Origin: Sequoia sempervirens
Taxonomy: Eukaryota; Streptophyta; Pinopsida; Cupressales; Cupressaceae
Reading direction: 5' to 3'
NCBI GenBank assembly: GCA_007258455.2
Contig: VDFB02344338.1
Span: 29,006 to 93,005 of the forward strand
DNA: 64,000 nucleotides
Positions 22,811 through 34,130 of the stretch are shown here, piece after piece. Positions within the stretch are counted from its first letter, which is position 1. Each line of letters opens with the position of its first letter. Made by a program: the position numbers and the translations under genes. The notes below the pieces were generated by a model. The model was not told where the DNA came from. It made no database searches and worked only from the letters and a program-made list of their open reading frames with translations.

Positions 22811-24187
22811 CATTAGTTGTCACTCCTTGTCATGTGGTAGTTGTAGTATCATAGCATATTCACTACCATGCATGAGGGTATAACTTGGCTTTATGCAATC
22901 ATATTTCCTTTTTGCAAGGAGCAACATATCACCATCCATTTTTGGCTCACCTTTTTCCCTTGGGGGCAAGGGGTTAGGTAGCCTTGTCCTAGTATGGCAC
23001 TTGTTGTTGTCTCTTTTGGCTAGTTGACCACCTTCCATGTATATATAAGAGTAAGCTTGGGATGTGGATGACATGCCTTAAGTTGACTTGCATGTGATGT
23101 ACTTTTCTCTTTATGTTATCTTTAGCATTGCATTTTGGGGGCAACCCCTTTTCATGATGTATCTCTTGGAAATGTATGTTTTACATAGGGCTTTCTGAAT
23201 AAATCTCTCATGTATTGACATTTATCAAATTCTACTTTAAATTAATTGCTCACATCGTGGTGTTTAGCAATTTCTTTAAAGTGGGGACATACACGTCCCT
23301 GCTCATTGTTTGCTTCAAAGTGTGGTCTTCTTATTTCATGTGATGTGTCTTCTTGGTGGTGTCATTGGGTTTGTTTCCTTCAAGATTGCGACCTTTCTAA
23401 GCATATGACATTCCTCTTAGTGGTGATGCTACAGATTGCATTCCCTAAGTTGTGAATCTTTTATCCTCGACTAGTCCTCTCTTGGAGACATTAGGCACAA
23501 TGTTCCCTAAGAGGAGGCCTTTCATGAACAAAGAAAAACCAATTTGAATATCCTATTGAATGTATCAAGGCCACCAAGCATAACACAACTTGCTTTCTAG
23601 TGGAGCGTTTATGTTTTTCAAGGCCACCAAACATAACACAACTTGCTTGCCAATGGAGCCTTTTGCTAGCCTTGTGACTAGTTTTGTGTGGTGCCTTATT
23701 AGATTTATCAAGAGGTATAAATTTGGTATGGTTAGTACAATGGGAGCCTAGAAAAAGGTACAACTTCCCATTATCCACTTTTTGGGGGCTCGCCTAGTAG
23801 ACAACAAATATTTCACTAGCCCATGTGAGCGCATTTGGTTTGCATAGTGGACAATGGGTTTCCACTTGTAATTTTTTTTTGGACAAATAGCTAAGGCTTG
23901 ATCCATACCAGATGGACAAACAGTCAAAGCTTGATCCACCTCTCTTTTCTCTTCTCTAATTTTGACATTGTATGCTTGTGTATCTTGTCTTGTTGTTGCA
24001 TATTTAACATAGGTATGTGTCTCTTTGTGCCTTTGTTGGTTTGTCATGAGATCTTAGATCTTGGGAGCATGATCATCCTCCTTGACCCTTTTTGTCTTAT
24101 CTTTCCAACAGTTGCACAATCAGACCCCTCTTGACGTTTGTTTGACTACTTTAGTGTGAGTTTGAGCATGGGGCTCATCCTCTCACT
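22811..24187 (+). other. 3' non-coding region of element B
   Basis: No RT or integrase motif in any frame. A unit starting AAGGCCACCAAGCATAACAC is present twice (23568 and 23620), and a short unit with CTTGATCCA is repeated near 23895 and 23930. Minus-strand open frames at 23491-24047 are composition shadows of this repeated, GC-richer sequence. Confidence 0.6.
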
Positions 24188-24202
24188 AAAGTGGGGGCTA
24201 AA
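24188..24202 (+). other. Polypurine tract of element B
   Basis: AAAGTGGGGGCTAAA directly before the LTR start TGTAGTGTC; it would prime plus-strand DNA synthesis. Confidence 0.75.
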
Positions 24203-24407
24203 TGTAGTGTCAAAAAAATTATTCCTTTACATTGTCACACTATGTTTGGGTCCCTTAATTAAATGGAATTAATTGAGCCTCTAATTTCCTAAATTTTACA
24301 TTTACAAGCCTAATTAATTGCAATTTCCAAAAGGGGAGTTGTGATTTAATTAATGCATTTATCATTATTAACTCCAAAAAATGAATAGGTCCTAATTATT
24401 CAAGTCA

Positions 24408-24437
24408 GGACCCATTCACCCTTGGGCGAACAAGTCC
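24408..24437. repeat. Hairpin motif copy 4 (element B)
   Basis: Core CCATTCACCCTTGGGCGAA, equivalent position to copy 1 in the other LTR. Confidence 0.7.
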
Positions 24438-25225
24438 CCCTTAAGATCTCAAATTCAAATTTTAAACATGTTTTTGGCTGCATCTTAAGGTCCTAAATTC
24501 AAGGTTTAAGTGTCGGCTTGTAATGTTTAATTTTTGGGAAATTAGAAAATTGTCTATAAAAGCAAGGTCTTTTTATCAATTCAAATCCTATATTTTCAAG
24601 AGCATTCATTCAAAATTCACAAGAGCTAAGATTATTTTCAAAGGTGTACAAGGTAGATTTCTCAAGTATTTATTGCAACATTCAAGATCTCAAGCATCAT
24701 GTCAAAGTTATCAACCATCATGCATGTTTTTGGAGTTGACATTGTGATGTAGGTTTCAAGCATTCAAGTCATATTTCAAGCATCAAGATCAACATCCAAT
24801 CAATCCAATCATACAAGATCAAGACCTTGGAGAGATCTACTAAGTTGCAGTCCTTCAAGGGTTTCAAATCAAGGGTTTGGTGAGTCGCAACATAGCAATT
24901 GTTCATTCATAATTCCTTTCATGTTTCATTGTTTCAATTCAAGGTTTAATTACCAAAATGGGGTTTGACCAAGGCAAACCCCCTTTCACCAAAAATAAAC
25001 AAATTTTCTCTCTTATGTGTGTTTGTAGATCTTAGGTTGAAGATCTCTTAAAGTGCAAAATTGGAAAAGTTGTCAAAGTTGCAAAAGTTGTCAAAGTTAA
25101 TATCAAGCCACGAAAAACTCACCTGTAGGATTTATTTCCAAACTTCCAACTGTGAAATCTGGAGAATTTGAGAGTGTAGACATAGGACCAAAGGACCTAG
25201 AAATTGATTTCAAAAATCCCTAAAA

Positions 25226-25255
25226 AGACCCATTCACCCTTGGGCGAATGAGTCC
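25226..25255. repeat. Hairpin motif copy 5 (element B)
   Basis: Core CCATTCACCCTTGGGCGAAT, equivalent position to copy 2 in the other LTR and better paired than it. Confidence 0.7.
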
Positions 25256-25651
25256 CAGAGGACACTCAACAACAAAATTTTGATGACAGGTACAAAAATA
25301 CTAAACCATCTCATATATGTTTGAAAGTTGCAGGTTCTGTTAGATTAAGGTTTAATCTTGTGATTTCATGTGATACTTTGCATTTTTGGGTTTATTTACT
25401 ATTTTTAACCTTTCTTCCAAAAGTGTTGTTTCAACAGATTTGCCCTGTCCTAGATCATAATGAAAACAACAAGATCTCCTTCAAGGTTGACTCTCCTAAG
25501 GGTTGAAAGTCAACCTTGGCTTAAGGGATCTCTTTTTCCTAACGAGATAGTGGGAAATAGGTGCATTATACCTCATTTTGACCTTTCTATTTATAGTAAA
25601 ATTGGTGAACCCCCCATTCCATTTTATACACACATATTTCCCTTTATTTCA

Positions 25652-25656
25652 GCTTG
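25652..25656. repeat. Target-site duplication (right) of element B
   Basis: GCTTG, matching 18442-18446. Confidence 0.9.
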
Positions 25657-26020
25657 TAAGCAATTTTTTTGATTTGGATCAACCTCAACCATATAGAGGT
25701 TATTATTGTACAGAAAATTTATCATACGGTGAAGAGTAGATGAGATTTCCCCCATGCCATGAATCCATGATCTCCCAAGAAGAATATTATATGAAAGAGT
25801 ATTAGGCATGATGTGGATAAGCATAGGGAGGGTCACTTGTCCTACCTCCACTAGTAGTGTGATTGATTTCTACCAACATTATCGAAGCCATAAGTACTAA
25901 GAGTATCTAGTTTGATGAGAGAAATATCTATATTGATTTTATGTAACAAGTCAATAATACAAAAATTAAGGAATGATTTGTTATCAATTAGAGTATACTT
26001 TATTCCATTTCAGTTAGTGA
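25657..26020 (-). pseudogene. Retropepsin domain of outer element (broken)
   Basis: On the minus strand the text Y-T-L-I-D-N-K-S, L-D-T-L-S-T-Y-G-F-D-N-V-G, then (after a frameshift) V-G-Q-V-T-L-P-M-L-I-H and I-L-L-G-R-S-W-I-H parallels the protease of element B position by position. The catalytic triplet reads D-N-K instead of D-N-G. The frame meets the insertion point of B and resumes at 18446 in the same codon phase, so the insertion itself, not decay, split this gene. Confidence 0.7.
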
Positions 26021-27683
26021 TGGCCAAAATCATGAGAGGGTCATGTTGTCATTGAATCTTAGAATAAGGTAACTCATGTTGGTGAAATACAATATCTAAA
26101 TTTGTCACCTACATACAATATAACAAGGTTGCTACATCATTTGGTCTAATAGAAGGTGGTACAACTATATTCCAGAAGGTCTCTTGGAGCATCTTGTGTT
26201 ATTTAGGCAAAGTTTGTATCAATTACCAAAGTGAGATCTTAGTAGGAGTAGCACAAAGCTACTCGAAAAGATCATACTCTTTACCAACATGTTGAGAAAG
26301 ATGAGGTGTGATAGGAAGAAAAGATTGGGGAAGAAGAATAGAAGGGGGAACAATCAACATTTGTTTGGGTTTTTTGAGTATTGTATTTGTGAGAAATTGC
26401 ATGATAGTGAGGTTTCTATGACATATTTTGATCAAGATTATTGTTTTGAGTAAGTTGTTTTGTGAAGTTTAAAATGTAACTAGGAGGTCAAGGTGGGTAT
26501 GGAACACCTCAAATGGTAAGAATAGGAGCAATTTTTGGTTGAGGAACATCAAAACGAGGACGCACAACAATTTTAGGTTTCATAGGCTCTTTGTGGGAAC
26601 CAAAAATATGGATTGTGTTAACTACTTTTTGACAAACATCAATTTGTGGGGGATCTATGTGTATTTTGATTTTTCATGTAGTAATGACATGTTGCCAGAA
26701 GGAAGGGCATTGAAAAGAAGAGAAGGAAAATTTATGTTAATAAAATTATCAATGATAGCATCGTCTTGCATCAAGATATCCTCACAAGTAGGAGGAATTT
26801 CAAGAGGGATCAATGAAAAATAATAAAAGAGAAGAAAGAAACTCACTTTCACACGCTTGTAAGAGAGTTTCTTGAAGTTGTATTAACAAAGCTGGAAAAG
26901 GAAAAAATGAAATAAAATAAGAAGCTCATTATGAAAAAGAGATATAAACAAGATGATTGAAGGTTGACATATATTCCTTTTGACGACATGGAATGGGGTT
27001 TAGGGTAGCGCCCCAACTTTTTTGAGATTTTTTTTTTTAAGAAAAGACAAGATTTAGTTTTGAAAAGAAAAAAAAATGTTGTCTTTTTTCTTTTGGAGAG
27101 TATTATACAAATATTTCAAATTGACTAATTGCAACGAAATACAGATGCTACAGAGTACAAGGACAAAAAAAGTAGATATGGGAAGAAAATACAAAGATGA
27201 ACTTGGCACAGAAAATTGAAGTAGACTATGGAGGATACCAATGTGCCATGCAGACATGAGCACATTGTGTTGCAGTCCTAAAAGTTCTAAAAGCTAGGGT
27301 TTTCTACTTGTATAGATTTGGCATTGTTTGAATATTTGTGATGGGGAAAATTGGAAGCATGTGTGTAAATATGCCTGTATAATTGGAATGACATAATATC
27401 TTCATGAAAAGCTATGAAAGACAAGAGATAGAGTTTAGGAGTCTCCAAAAGGATTGAGAAGAAAATGATGACAAGATAGATATGTTGATTAAGGGATAGG
27501 ATTTTTTTCTTATAGTTTGGTTTTCTAATCTAAAAGAAAAGAAAAAATTATTTAAGTGTTTGTTTTCTAAACACACAATGTTTTCTAAATACTAATAAAA
27601 TATTCAACATAACTATCTAATCAATTAACAAACTAATCAAATCTAAAAACATATGCAAGCAATTAGAAAGTTTGCGAGCATAA
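26021..27683 (-). pseudogene. Leader/gag-like region of outer element (heavily decayed)
   Basis: Only scraps can be read. The clearest is I-P-P-T-C-E-D-I-L-M-Q-D-D-A-I-I-D (about 26750-26800, minus), which parallels S-P-T-M-E-D-I-M-V-Q-E-D-D in the leader of element B. The rest, up to the primer site, has no sustained frame. Confidence 0.45.
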
Positions 27684-27701
27684 GCTATGTTGGGTTCACC
27701 A
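27684..27701 (-). other. Primer-binding site of outer element
   Basis: On the minus strand TGGTGAACCCAACATAGC begins three bases after the LTR end, the same spacing and first nine bases as in element B. Confidence 0.55.
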
Positions 27702-27704
27702 AAA

Positions 27705-28837
27705 TGTTATATGGGAAAAGAGATCCTAGAATAATTGATACATTAACCTAGATCGATCCTTATCCCAACAAACATTTAGAAAATGAGTCACCAACAACTC
27801 AAGGCTTGTCTAATGTCCTCAAGGAAGAGCCAAGCTATTTGAGTGGGATTTTGTTCCTTTACCACAAATATTAAATATTGTTAAGTGTGTTGATTAAATT
27901 GCATAATAAGTAACCCTAATTGATTAATTGAGAAAATATATAATATTGTGACGATTTATAGAAAATGATGGCAGAGTAGGAGAGGGAAGATCTAATAGAA
28001 ATGACAAGACACCATCATGGGGAACTAGTGTCCTTAGGGTTTGTATGGTTTGAATTCTTATACATAATGGTCTCAATCAAAGTCCACTCTGTCCTGTAAC
28101 TCCTCACTATTAAAAAGTTCTAGATTTGGATCTGCACAGACCAAAGAGGGAAAATAGTTGTGCTATATATGGGATTTCCTAGGTCAAACCCCATGTTGGT
28201 GTTCCCACCACCACAACAATGATGATAATAAAGAGTGTGTTCTCTCGGGGAGCAGAGGAACAAAATGATAAAGATTATTGTAAATGAAATAGCACAAAAT
28301 AAAGTTACCATATGTGTGAAATCCTTGTTGGAGTGATATCATATCACAAGTCACCACAAGGAGTTGATGTAGAAGAAGAAAGTTTCCTCAAATTCTTGCA
28401 AAGGTTAGTATGTATAACAAAATAGTTTTCACAAATAGAGAGCTTTAGAAATCATGTAGAGAAGAATAGAGAGAGAGAATGCTTATAAAGAAGTCACATG
28501 TCCTAGATCATGTATGTCCTCAATGTAAAATGAGAGAGATTTGTTTATATATGAATCTCAAGTAGTTTTTAAAGTTAGGTCAACAAGGTGCAATGTTCAA
28601 GACACTAAAGGTCGACATTTAAATTTTCAACCTTTTTGAAATTCAAATGCAGGGCCCTAGCATTTCACACTAGTGTCATAACATTTTTCACTCCCAAAAT
28701 GTCAATTGTCAAGGAAATTAATATGGTTTTTTAATTAGGCCCCATAACAGTCATATTATGAACAAAATTAACCATAAATGAAAAATAGTGCCAAACCTAA
28801 TGTGAAATTGTTAATGATGATAATTTACAACACTACA
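27705..28837 (-). repeat. 5' LTR of outer element (right copy)
   Basis: 1133 bp, direct copy of 8570-9673. The minus-strand open frame at 28120-28311 and its counterpart at 8967-9197 are the same LTR segment and are not genes. Confidence 0.85.
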
Positions 28838-28842
28838 CAATG
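28838..28842. repeat. Target-site duplication (right) of outer element
   Basis: CAATG, matching 8565-8569. Confidence 0.8.
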
Positions 28843-30783
28843 ACATGGAGAGTCTACACCTCCATAGTCTCCTTGATTGTTGATGGCACCATCACATGAT
28901 GTATAGATTTTTTGAGCTAGTGATCTTTATTGATGGTTTGGTATTTGATGAGCTCCTAGTCTATCTTGGGTAGAACCTCCACCTCTACCCTAAAACTCCC
29001 TCATATCAAAATAATAAGAAACTTCATGAAGAACAAACTCACAGTAAATTTCTCAAAAGTTATAGTGGCACCTCATGGTTATTACATGAAGTATGATCAA
29101 AGACCATTCACCACCTCTCCTAAAAAATATTTTTTATATTGAGATGATTGCACCAATGACTTGAAATGTTTTTGAAGTCATTAGAATGGGTGCATTGGTT
29201 TTAATATCAATAAAAATTAAAAAATGAATTTTTAATATCCTTGTTCTTGACTTCATTATAAGATAACTTTGTCTCATAAAATTGGTGACACAAATCTCTA
29301 TGAGACTTCCATTTATCAATTTGACTAATGACTAAGTCAACTTTCTTCGTCGTTACTTCCAATGACAAAGTAATGCATAGTGTGGGTTTCCTATGGATTC
29401 CTTTGGTTCTACAATTTGACTTTTGTTTTGTTCCAAATATCCTAATAATTCCTCATGACTTTCCCTCATTCATATTTGTTAAAAGGGTAGGAGGAACTTA
29501 GGGTGATGTAGGGATCTCTTTATACATTTCTTTAGCTATATATTAGGTTCAAGGTTAGGTTTTATAGGAGCCGGTATAAAAAATATCATATAAAAATGTA
29601 TCCTAAAATAGTGAAATTTATGAAAATGTAAAAATGATTTAATTAAATTACATGAAAATATTCCCTAATTACCTCTCCTTTGATGTGGCATTGCACAAAA
29701 ATTTGGGATAGGCTACAATTTATTGAAATGTGATTGTGTTTTCCTTAGAAAACCCACACTCCTTTTCTCCCATTCATGTTTGTGAATCGGAAGATTTTTT
29801 TTATAGATTGTGTTATTGTTTTGTATTTTCTAAGCAATAATGTGATCAAATTACTTGTGCTTTTCAATAACAGAAACATGTTCTATCCAAAATCAATCAT
29901 TTCTCCCCCATTTTGGTGTACATACCATTTATTTTCTCTCTAAATAAATAACAAAAAAATAATTTATGGAATATATCAAAGGTTATGTAGAAGGTACTCC
30001 TTATGTGCACACAATTATCATAATGAAATCTAAAACAAAGTTTTTTAGTCTTTTAGGTAGTTTCATAAATCTACTTAAAGTATTATCTCTAATAATTAAT
30101 TAAATTAAATGTCTAATTTATTCATGATTATAGTAATTTTGCTCATTATAGGCTCCTATGTTAGAAATTGAATCCCACTAATACATTAAGTTTTTAAGAT
30201 CAACAAACGCTTTCTATAATATTCAAGAGACCAATTATAGGGTTAATATGGTCTCAAGTAGATATTCCAAGATGATAGTACACATTCTATAATGACAAAG
30301 AGACTAAAAATAAAGATAATTGATCTTATTCTTTTTTCTATTTTACATGATCCATCAAGTACAAGAATTAGCGATTAAGTAAAAAATGGTCAAAAGAAAC
30401 TCAACATGTTTACTGTGTTTTATTAAAAAAAGGGGCATGAAATGAGAGAAGAAATTACTTGTGTACACCTAAAATTCTCAAAAAAATATCTAATATAAGG
30501 GGAAAAGATTATCACGTAGGGATTTTATTTCTAACCAAAGAGTAATTGGGTTCATCCACATGATGTTATAATGGACATGGATTTTCCCTTCATAATACAT
30601 GGAAAATATATACCATAAAGAAGAGACAAAGGATTTAAGACCATATATGTGAATGAAAACATCTCAATAAAAGTAAAAGCATCAAACCAACAATGAAAAT
30701 TATTATACATAAGTCTTCTCGGTGAAAGACATGTGGCAAAGAGAATACTCTCCCCCAAACTATACTTATTTTGGGTCAATCAA
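28843..30783. other. Non-coding DNA, nothing recognised
   Basis: No sustained frame, RNA gene or element end is visible on either strand. Confidence 0.5.
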
Positions 30784-31508
30784 ACACCCTCTTCCAAACT
30801 ATAACAATATATAAATACAAGGATCATATAATCGAAATCATAACTTGATAAGGATGAGTGGAGTTCTCCCATCAAAGTTATAACTAGTTTAGTGAGGGGA
30901 CTACTCTCCTTCAAAATTCACCATGGTCCACACTATCTTAATTTCACTATTAAAGTCTAACCATATAGAATAGGCTATTTAACTTATAAAAATAAGGATT
31001 ATTAATAGTTTTTTTATCAAGCATTTAGATAATTTTTTCAACAAGAATCAATAAATATAATCTAATAACACATTATGTAATAACTTCAAATTCCAGTTAC
31101 ATAATTTTTCACACTAATTTAAAAGGATAAGGTACATAATAATACATTATACACCCTCTTCCAAACTATACTAATATTAAAAGACAAGGATCCTATATTT
31201 GAAATCATATCTTGATAAGTGGACTTCTGCCATCAAAGTTGTAGCCAATTTAGTGAGGGGACTACTCTCCTTCAAACTTCACCATGGTTCACACTATCTT
31301 AATTTCACTATTAGAGTCTAACCATAGAAAACAAGGTATTTAACCTATAAAAATAAGGATTCTTAATAATCCCTTATTCCATTTAGATAAATTTCCCAAC
31401 AAGAATCAAGAAAGATAATCCCGATAACACTTAATATGCAACAACTTCAAATTCAAATTTAATTTTCCACACTAATTTCAAAGATAAAGTACATAATAGT
31501 ACATTATA
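30784..31508. repeat. Two-copy tandem duplication, 367-bp period
   Basis: ACACCCTCTTCCAAACTATA starts both copies (30784 and 31151). The segment GAGGGGACTACTCTCCTTCA and the text around it recur at the same offset. The copies differ by scattered substitutions and short indels, so the duplication is old. Confidence 0.75.
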
Positions 31509-31940
31509 ATTATAGTAAAAATTAATTTTCAATAAGTTTATAAAATTAAAATACTTTAAATATTTAATATCATTATGTTTAAAAGTTTATATCTCCAACA
31601 CCATTTCTATCTAATCATAAATCACTAGTAGTATCATTGTGAATAGAATTCATGCATACTTTAGTAAGGATATAGGTGGTAAGAGGAGCATAAGCATATT
31701 CAAAATAACTCTTAAAAGTGAAATTTCTCATAAAATAATTTAAAACACATAAATCCACCAATCATATACTACCATGATTCAATCACTTATGATGTAAATA
31801 TAGCCCCTTAATAATGACAAGCTTAATTCAAAAGTATTTAATAATGATTCAAGCTTAATTCAAAAAGTATCATAAAAGCAAAAACTTTGCACTTTAAATT
31901 TGTCCTAGAAAAGAGGTGGGATTTATTTTCATTGTGCATT
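31509..31940. other. Non-coding DNA, nothing recognised
   Basis: AT-rich with no supported gene. Confidence 0.5.
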
Positions 31941-32450
31941 CTCTTTCCGCCTATAGTTCATTGTCCACTCATCACCAACTTATTTGTAAACTAATCACAT
32001 GCCTCTTTGGCCTACAAAGAGCTCGTTACATAATTCACTATCCACTCATCACCAACTTATTTGCAAGCTAACTAAAACTAATCACGTCTCCTTGGCCTAA
32101 AAATAAAACTAATCACATGTCTCTTTGGCCTAAAAATAAAACTATTGATATGTGGAAAAGGAGGGTAGAATACCCTTAATTATTAATACATGGATGGTAT
32201 GTGGGAAACAAACTAATCACATAAAATGAGAGTAGTATAATCTTAATTATCAAAATATGGAGTGCAAAAAAATAAACTAATCACATGCCTCTTTTGTCTA
32301 AAAAAATCAGTGTTAAATAACCTTAATTATCAATATATAGATGATAGGTGGGAAATAAACTAATCATGTGCCTAAACTAATTAAATTTTTAAATCGCCTA
32401 ATGCCTAAGAAGAAAACCATTCATATGTGGAAAAAAGGTAGAATATGTGA
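31941..32450. repeat. Cluster of degenerate ACTAATCACATG repeats
   Basis: ACTAATCACATG and close variants occur about six times between 31989 and 32370, often followed by CCTCTTTGGCCTA. In addition CCACTCATCACCAACTTATT appears twice about 75 bp apart (31969 and 32043). It may be the decayed upstream part of an LTR. Confidence 0.5.
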
Positions 32451-32524
32451 GAAAATAGTGCTTAACATAGTTTATTAAATAATAATTTATAATGTAAGTG
32501 ATTATCACATAATCATTTTAGTTG

Positions 32525-32690
32525 TTAGTAGGTTGAATGGCTATATAAAACAATTGAACGTAAACATTTGGTATTGAAGATGAATGACAAATTTGTGGTA
32601 TGAACCTTTGGCTCTTTGTTTTTAAATATTTCAAGAAGGTATAGAATGGATGTCCTTTGCAATTTTATGGTATTAGAGCAAGTGTCATGT
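32525..32690 (+). mobile_element. Possible LTR end and degenerate primer site
   Basis: A TATA-like CTATATAAAAC (about 32550) is followed about 110 bp later by TGGTATTAGAGCA (32669-32681), one or two changes from the initiator-Met primer site used by many plant LTR elements. No partner LTR or coding region was found, so this is a weak call. Confidence 0.25.
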
Positions 32691-32881
32691 GAGACTTCTT
32701 TATTTGTCTTTCCTCCAAAATATTTCATACAATGGTCAAGCAATATAAACCACATGCAACAGCCATTGTTGTCCATCCACCATTCTTGCATTTTGTCAAC
32801 AAAGGCGCATGCAGACCACACACAAGTCGATCGACATTCATCATCCATTTGCATTTGGTTTCTCTCCTCTATCCATATTGT

Positions 32882-32981
32882 TCATTATTTTTGTTGTTTT
32901 CACTTCATTTTGTTCATATTCATATTACAAATCATTATTTTTGTTGTTTTCACTCCATTTTGTTCATATTCATGCTAAAAA
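32882..32981. repeat. 50-bp tandem duplication
   Basis: TCATTATTTTTGTTGTTTTC begins copies at 32882 and 32932. The overlapping plus-strand open frames here are produced by this duplication and are not genes. Confidence 0.8.
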
Positions 32982-32999
32982 TCAGAAGAATATATATAT

Positions 33000-33189
33000 A
33001 TACTGCAGGAATTGGTCGAGTAGCCGTCCCCCTATAAATTGCAGTACGCCTGGTAAACTTTTTTCACATGACCAATGATGCTAGCGCAGCACACCCTTCG
33101 GCACCACAGGGATAGTGGGGAGACTAGACCTCGTGACCTCTTGCTTGCTAGAGGATGCTTTAGCCAATCGAACTAGGCCTACTGCCCCA
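33000..33189 (-). mobile_element. SINE-like unit related to 3907-3995
   Basis: On the minus strand the unit begins GGGGCAGTAGGCCTAGTTC, with TTGGCTAAAGCATC (A-box-like) and GAGGTCACGAGGTCTAGTCTC (B-box-like, only partly quoted here) spaced as in a tRNA-derived promoter, then a unique body ending near an AT-rich run. It shares its B-box core with the short SINE at 3907-3995. Flanking A/T-rich sequence hides any target-site duplication. Confidence 0.5.
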
Positions 33190-33283
33190 AGAAAAAAATT
33201 ATATATTGAAATAAAAATAAAAATGTATATTTAGTTTTCTGGTTATTCTCCATCAAAAGCTCATAAATGGTTTCTATATTGTG

Positions 33284-33363
33284 TTTTCTATTTGATGAGT
33301 AATTTTTGTGATTATGTATTTTATTTTCTATTTGATGAATAAGTTGTGTGATTATGTTTGGTG
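33284..33363. repeat. 40-bp tandem duplication
   Basis: TTTTCTATTTGATGA starts copies at 33284 and 33324. Confidence 0.7.
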
Positions 33364-34010
33364 TGGTTAGAGTGGTTAGAGAAATGGAGAAAAGTAGTTT
33401 TACATTCTCTTGGATGAATTGGATTTTTTGTTTTTTTAGTTAAATGTATGGAATTTGAAGTAGGAAAGTAGGCGGTTTTGCAAATGAAAAATAAATATTT
33501 TGGAAGAATTGAGGGGGATCTAAGCATTTTTGTAAGAGAAAATGGAAAATGGCGCATGGGATTGCATACTTTTGGAACCTATTTCATCGGAGAGGGTTTT
33601 CTGAGCAGAAGAATGGAGACAATTACAACGGTCACATGTGTAATATAGGTGGATTGTGAATGTCATAGAACTCTGGTAGTTTGGCTCCATGCTCTAGTGA
33701 AACACCAAGATTGCAACGGTTATGTGAAGCTATTTGAAACTCATTCTAAGCAATATGGTGGAAGAGAACATTTGGCTTCTTTGCTTAGCATGGAAGGTGG
33801 AAACAATGTCTTGGAATAACAGTTAGATTGGATTAACATTTTTGAAATAGATGTATCTATATTTGTGCATGGGTGAGGCCATGTACTGAAGGTGACTCCA
33901 AAGCATTAATAATGGATGCTTTTATTTGTGGCTCTCACAAAAGAAATAGTAAAGGTCCTTGCATGCTTTATAAAGGCTGGTTTGAAAAGGGACAGAACTA
34001 GTCCTTTTAT

Positions 34011-34130
34011 TCCTTGCAAGCAAGCATGAGTTGAAGAAGGATTCAAACCTTTGTCTAGTTGAATGTCTATTCCCTACAACCAAGCACGAGCCGAAGAAGG
34101 ATTCAAACCTTTATTTGGTTGAATGAAACT
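34011..34130. repeat. 60-bp tandem duplication
   Basis: The segment GAAGAAGGATTCAAACCTTT is repeated at a 60-bp offset (copies begin about 34011 and 34071). Confidence 0.7.

Larger units (their letters stand above)
18447..25651 (+). mobile_element. Element B: non-autonomous LTR retrotransposon with protease and G-patch
   Basis: A 7.2-kb element with LTRs at 18447-19887 and 24203-25651, a perfect GCTTG duplication, a primer site three bases after the 5' LTR and a polypurine tract before the 3' LTR. The internal 4.3 kb encode only one product: an acidic/proline-rich leader, a retropepsin domain and a G-patch domain. No Gag zinc knuckle, RT, RNase H or integrase is visible, so it would depend on a partner for replication. 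It is inserted exactly between the protease and G-patch coding halves of the outer element, a member of the same family in opposite orientation. LTRs differ by about 7% over the first 390 bp by eye. Confidence 0.9.
24203..25651 (+). repeat. 3' LTR of element B
   Basis: 1449 bp, direct copy of 18447-19887, ending TTTATTTCA before the duplicated GCTTG. It carries its own TATAAAA (24555-24561). Confidence 0.9.
8570..28837 (-). mobile_element. Outer nested LTR retrotransposon (protease + G-patch family), minus strand
   Basis: Two directly repeated LTRs (8570-9673 and 27705-28837) begin TGTTATATG and end CACTACA on the plus strand and are flanked by a perfect 5-bp duplication, CAATG. In the element's own (minus) sense the order is: LTR, primer site beginning TGGTGAACC, an acidic leader, a retropepsin-like domain, a G-patch-like domain, a non-coding 3' region, a polypurine-like tract and the second LTR. 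Elements A and B are inserted inside. Without them the element is about 6.35 kb. No RT, RNase H or integrase is visible, so it looks non-autonomous. The LTRs differ by roughly 20% over the first 300 bp by eye, making it the oldest layer. Confidence 0.85.

Noticed and set aside
23491..24047. Minus-strand ORFs of 95 and 99 codons
   Set aside because: They lie in the non-coding 3' region of element B over repeated units and show no domain.
32616..33078. Three overlapping plus-strand ORFs of 89-120 codons
   Set aside because: They run through a 50-bp tandem duplication with Ile/Phe/His-rich translation; no domain.
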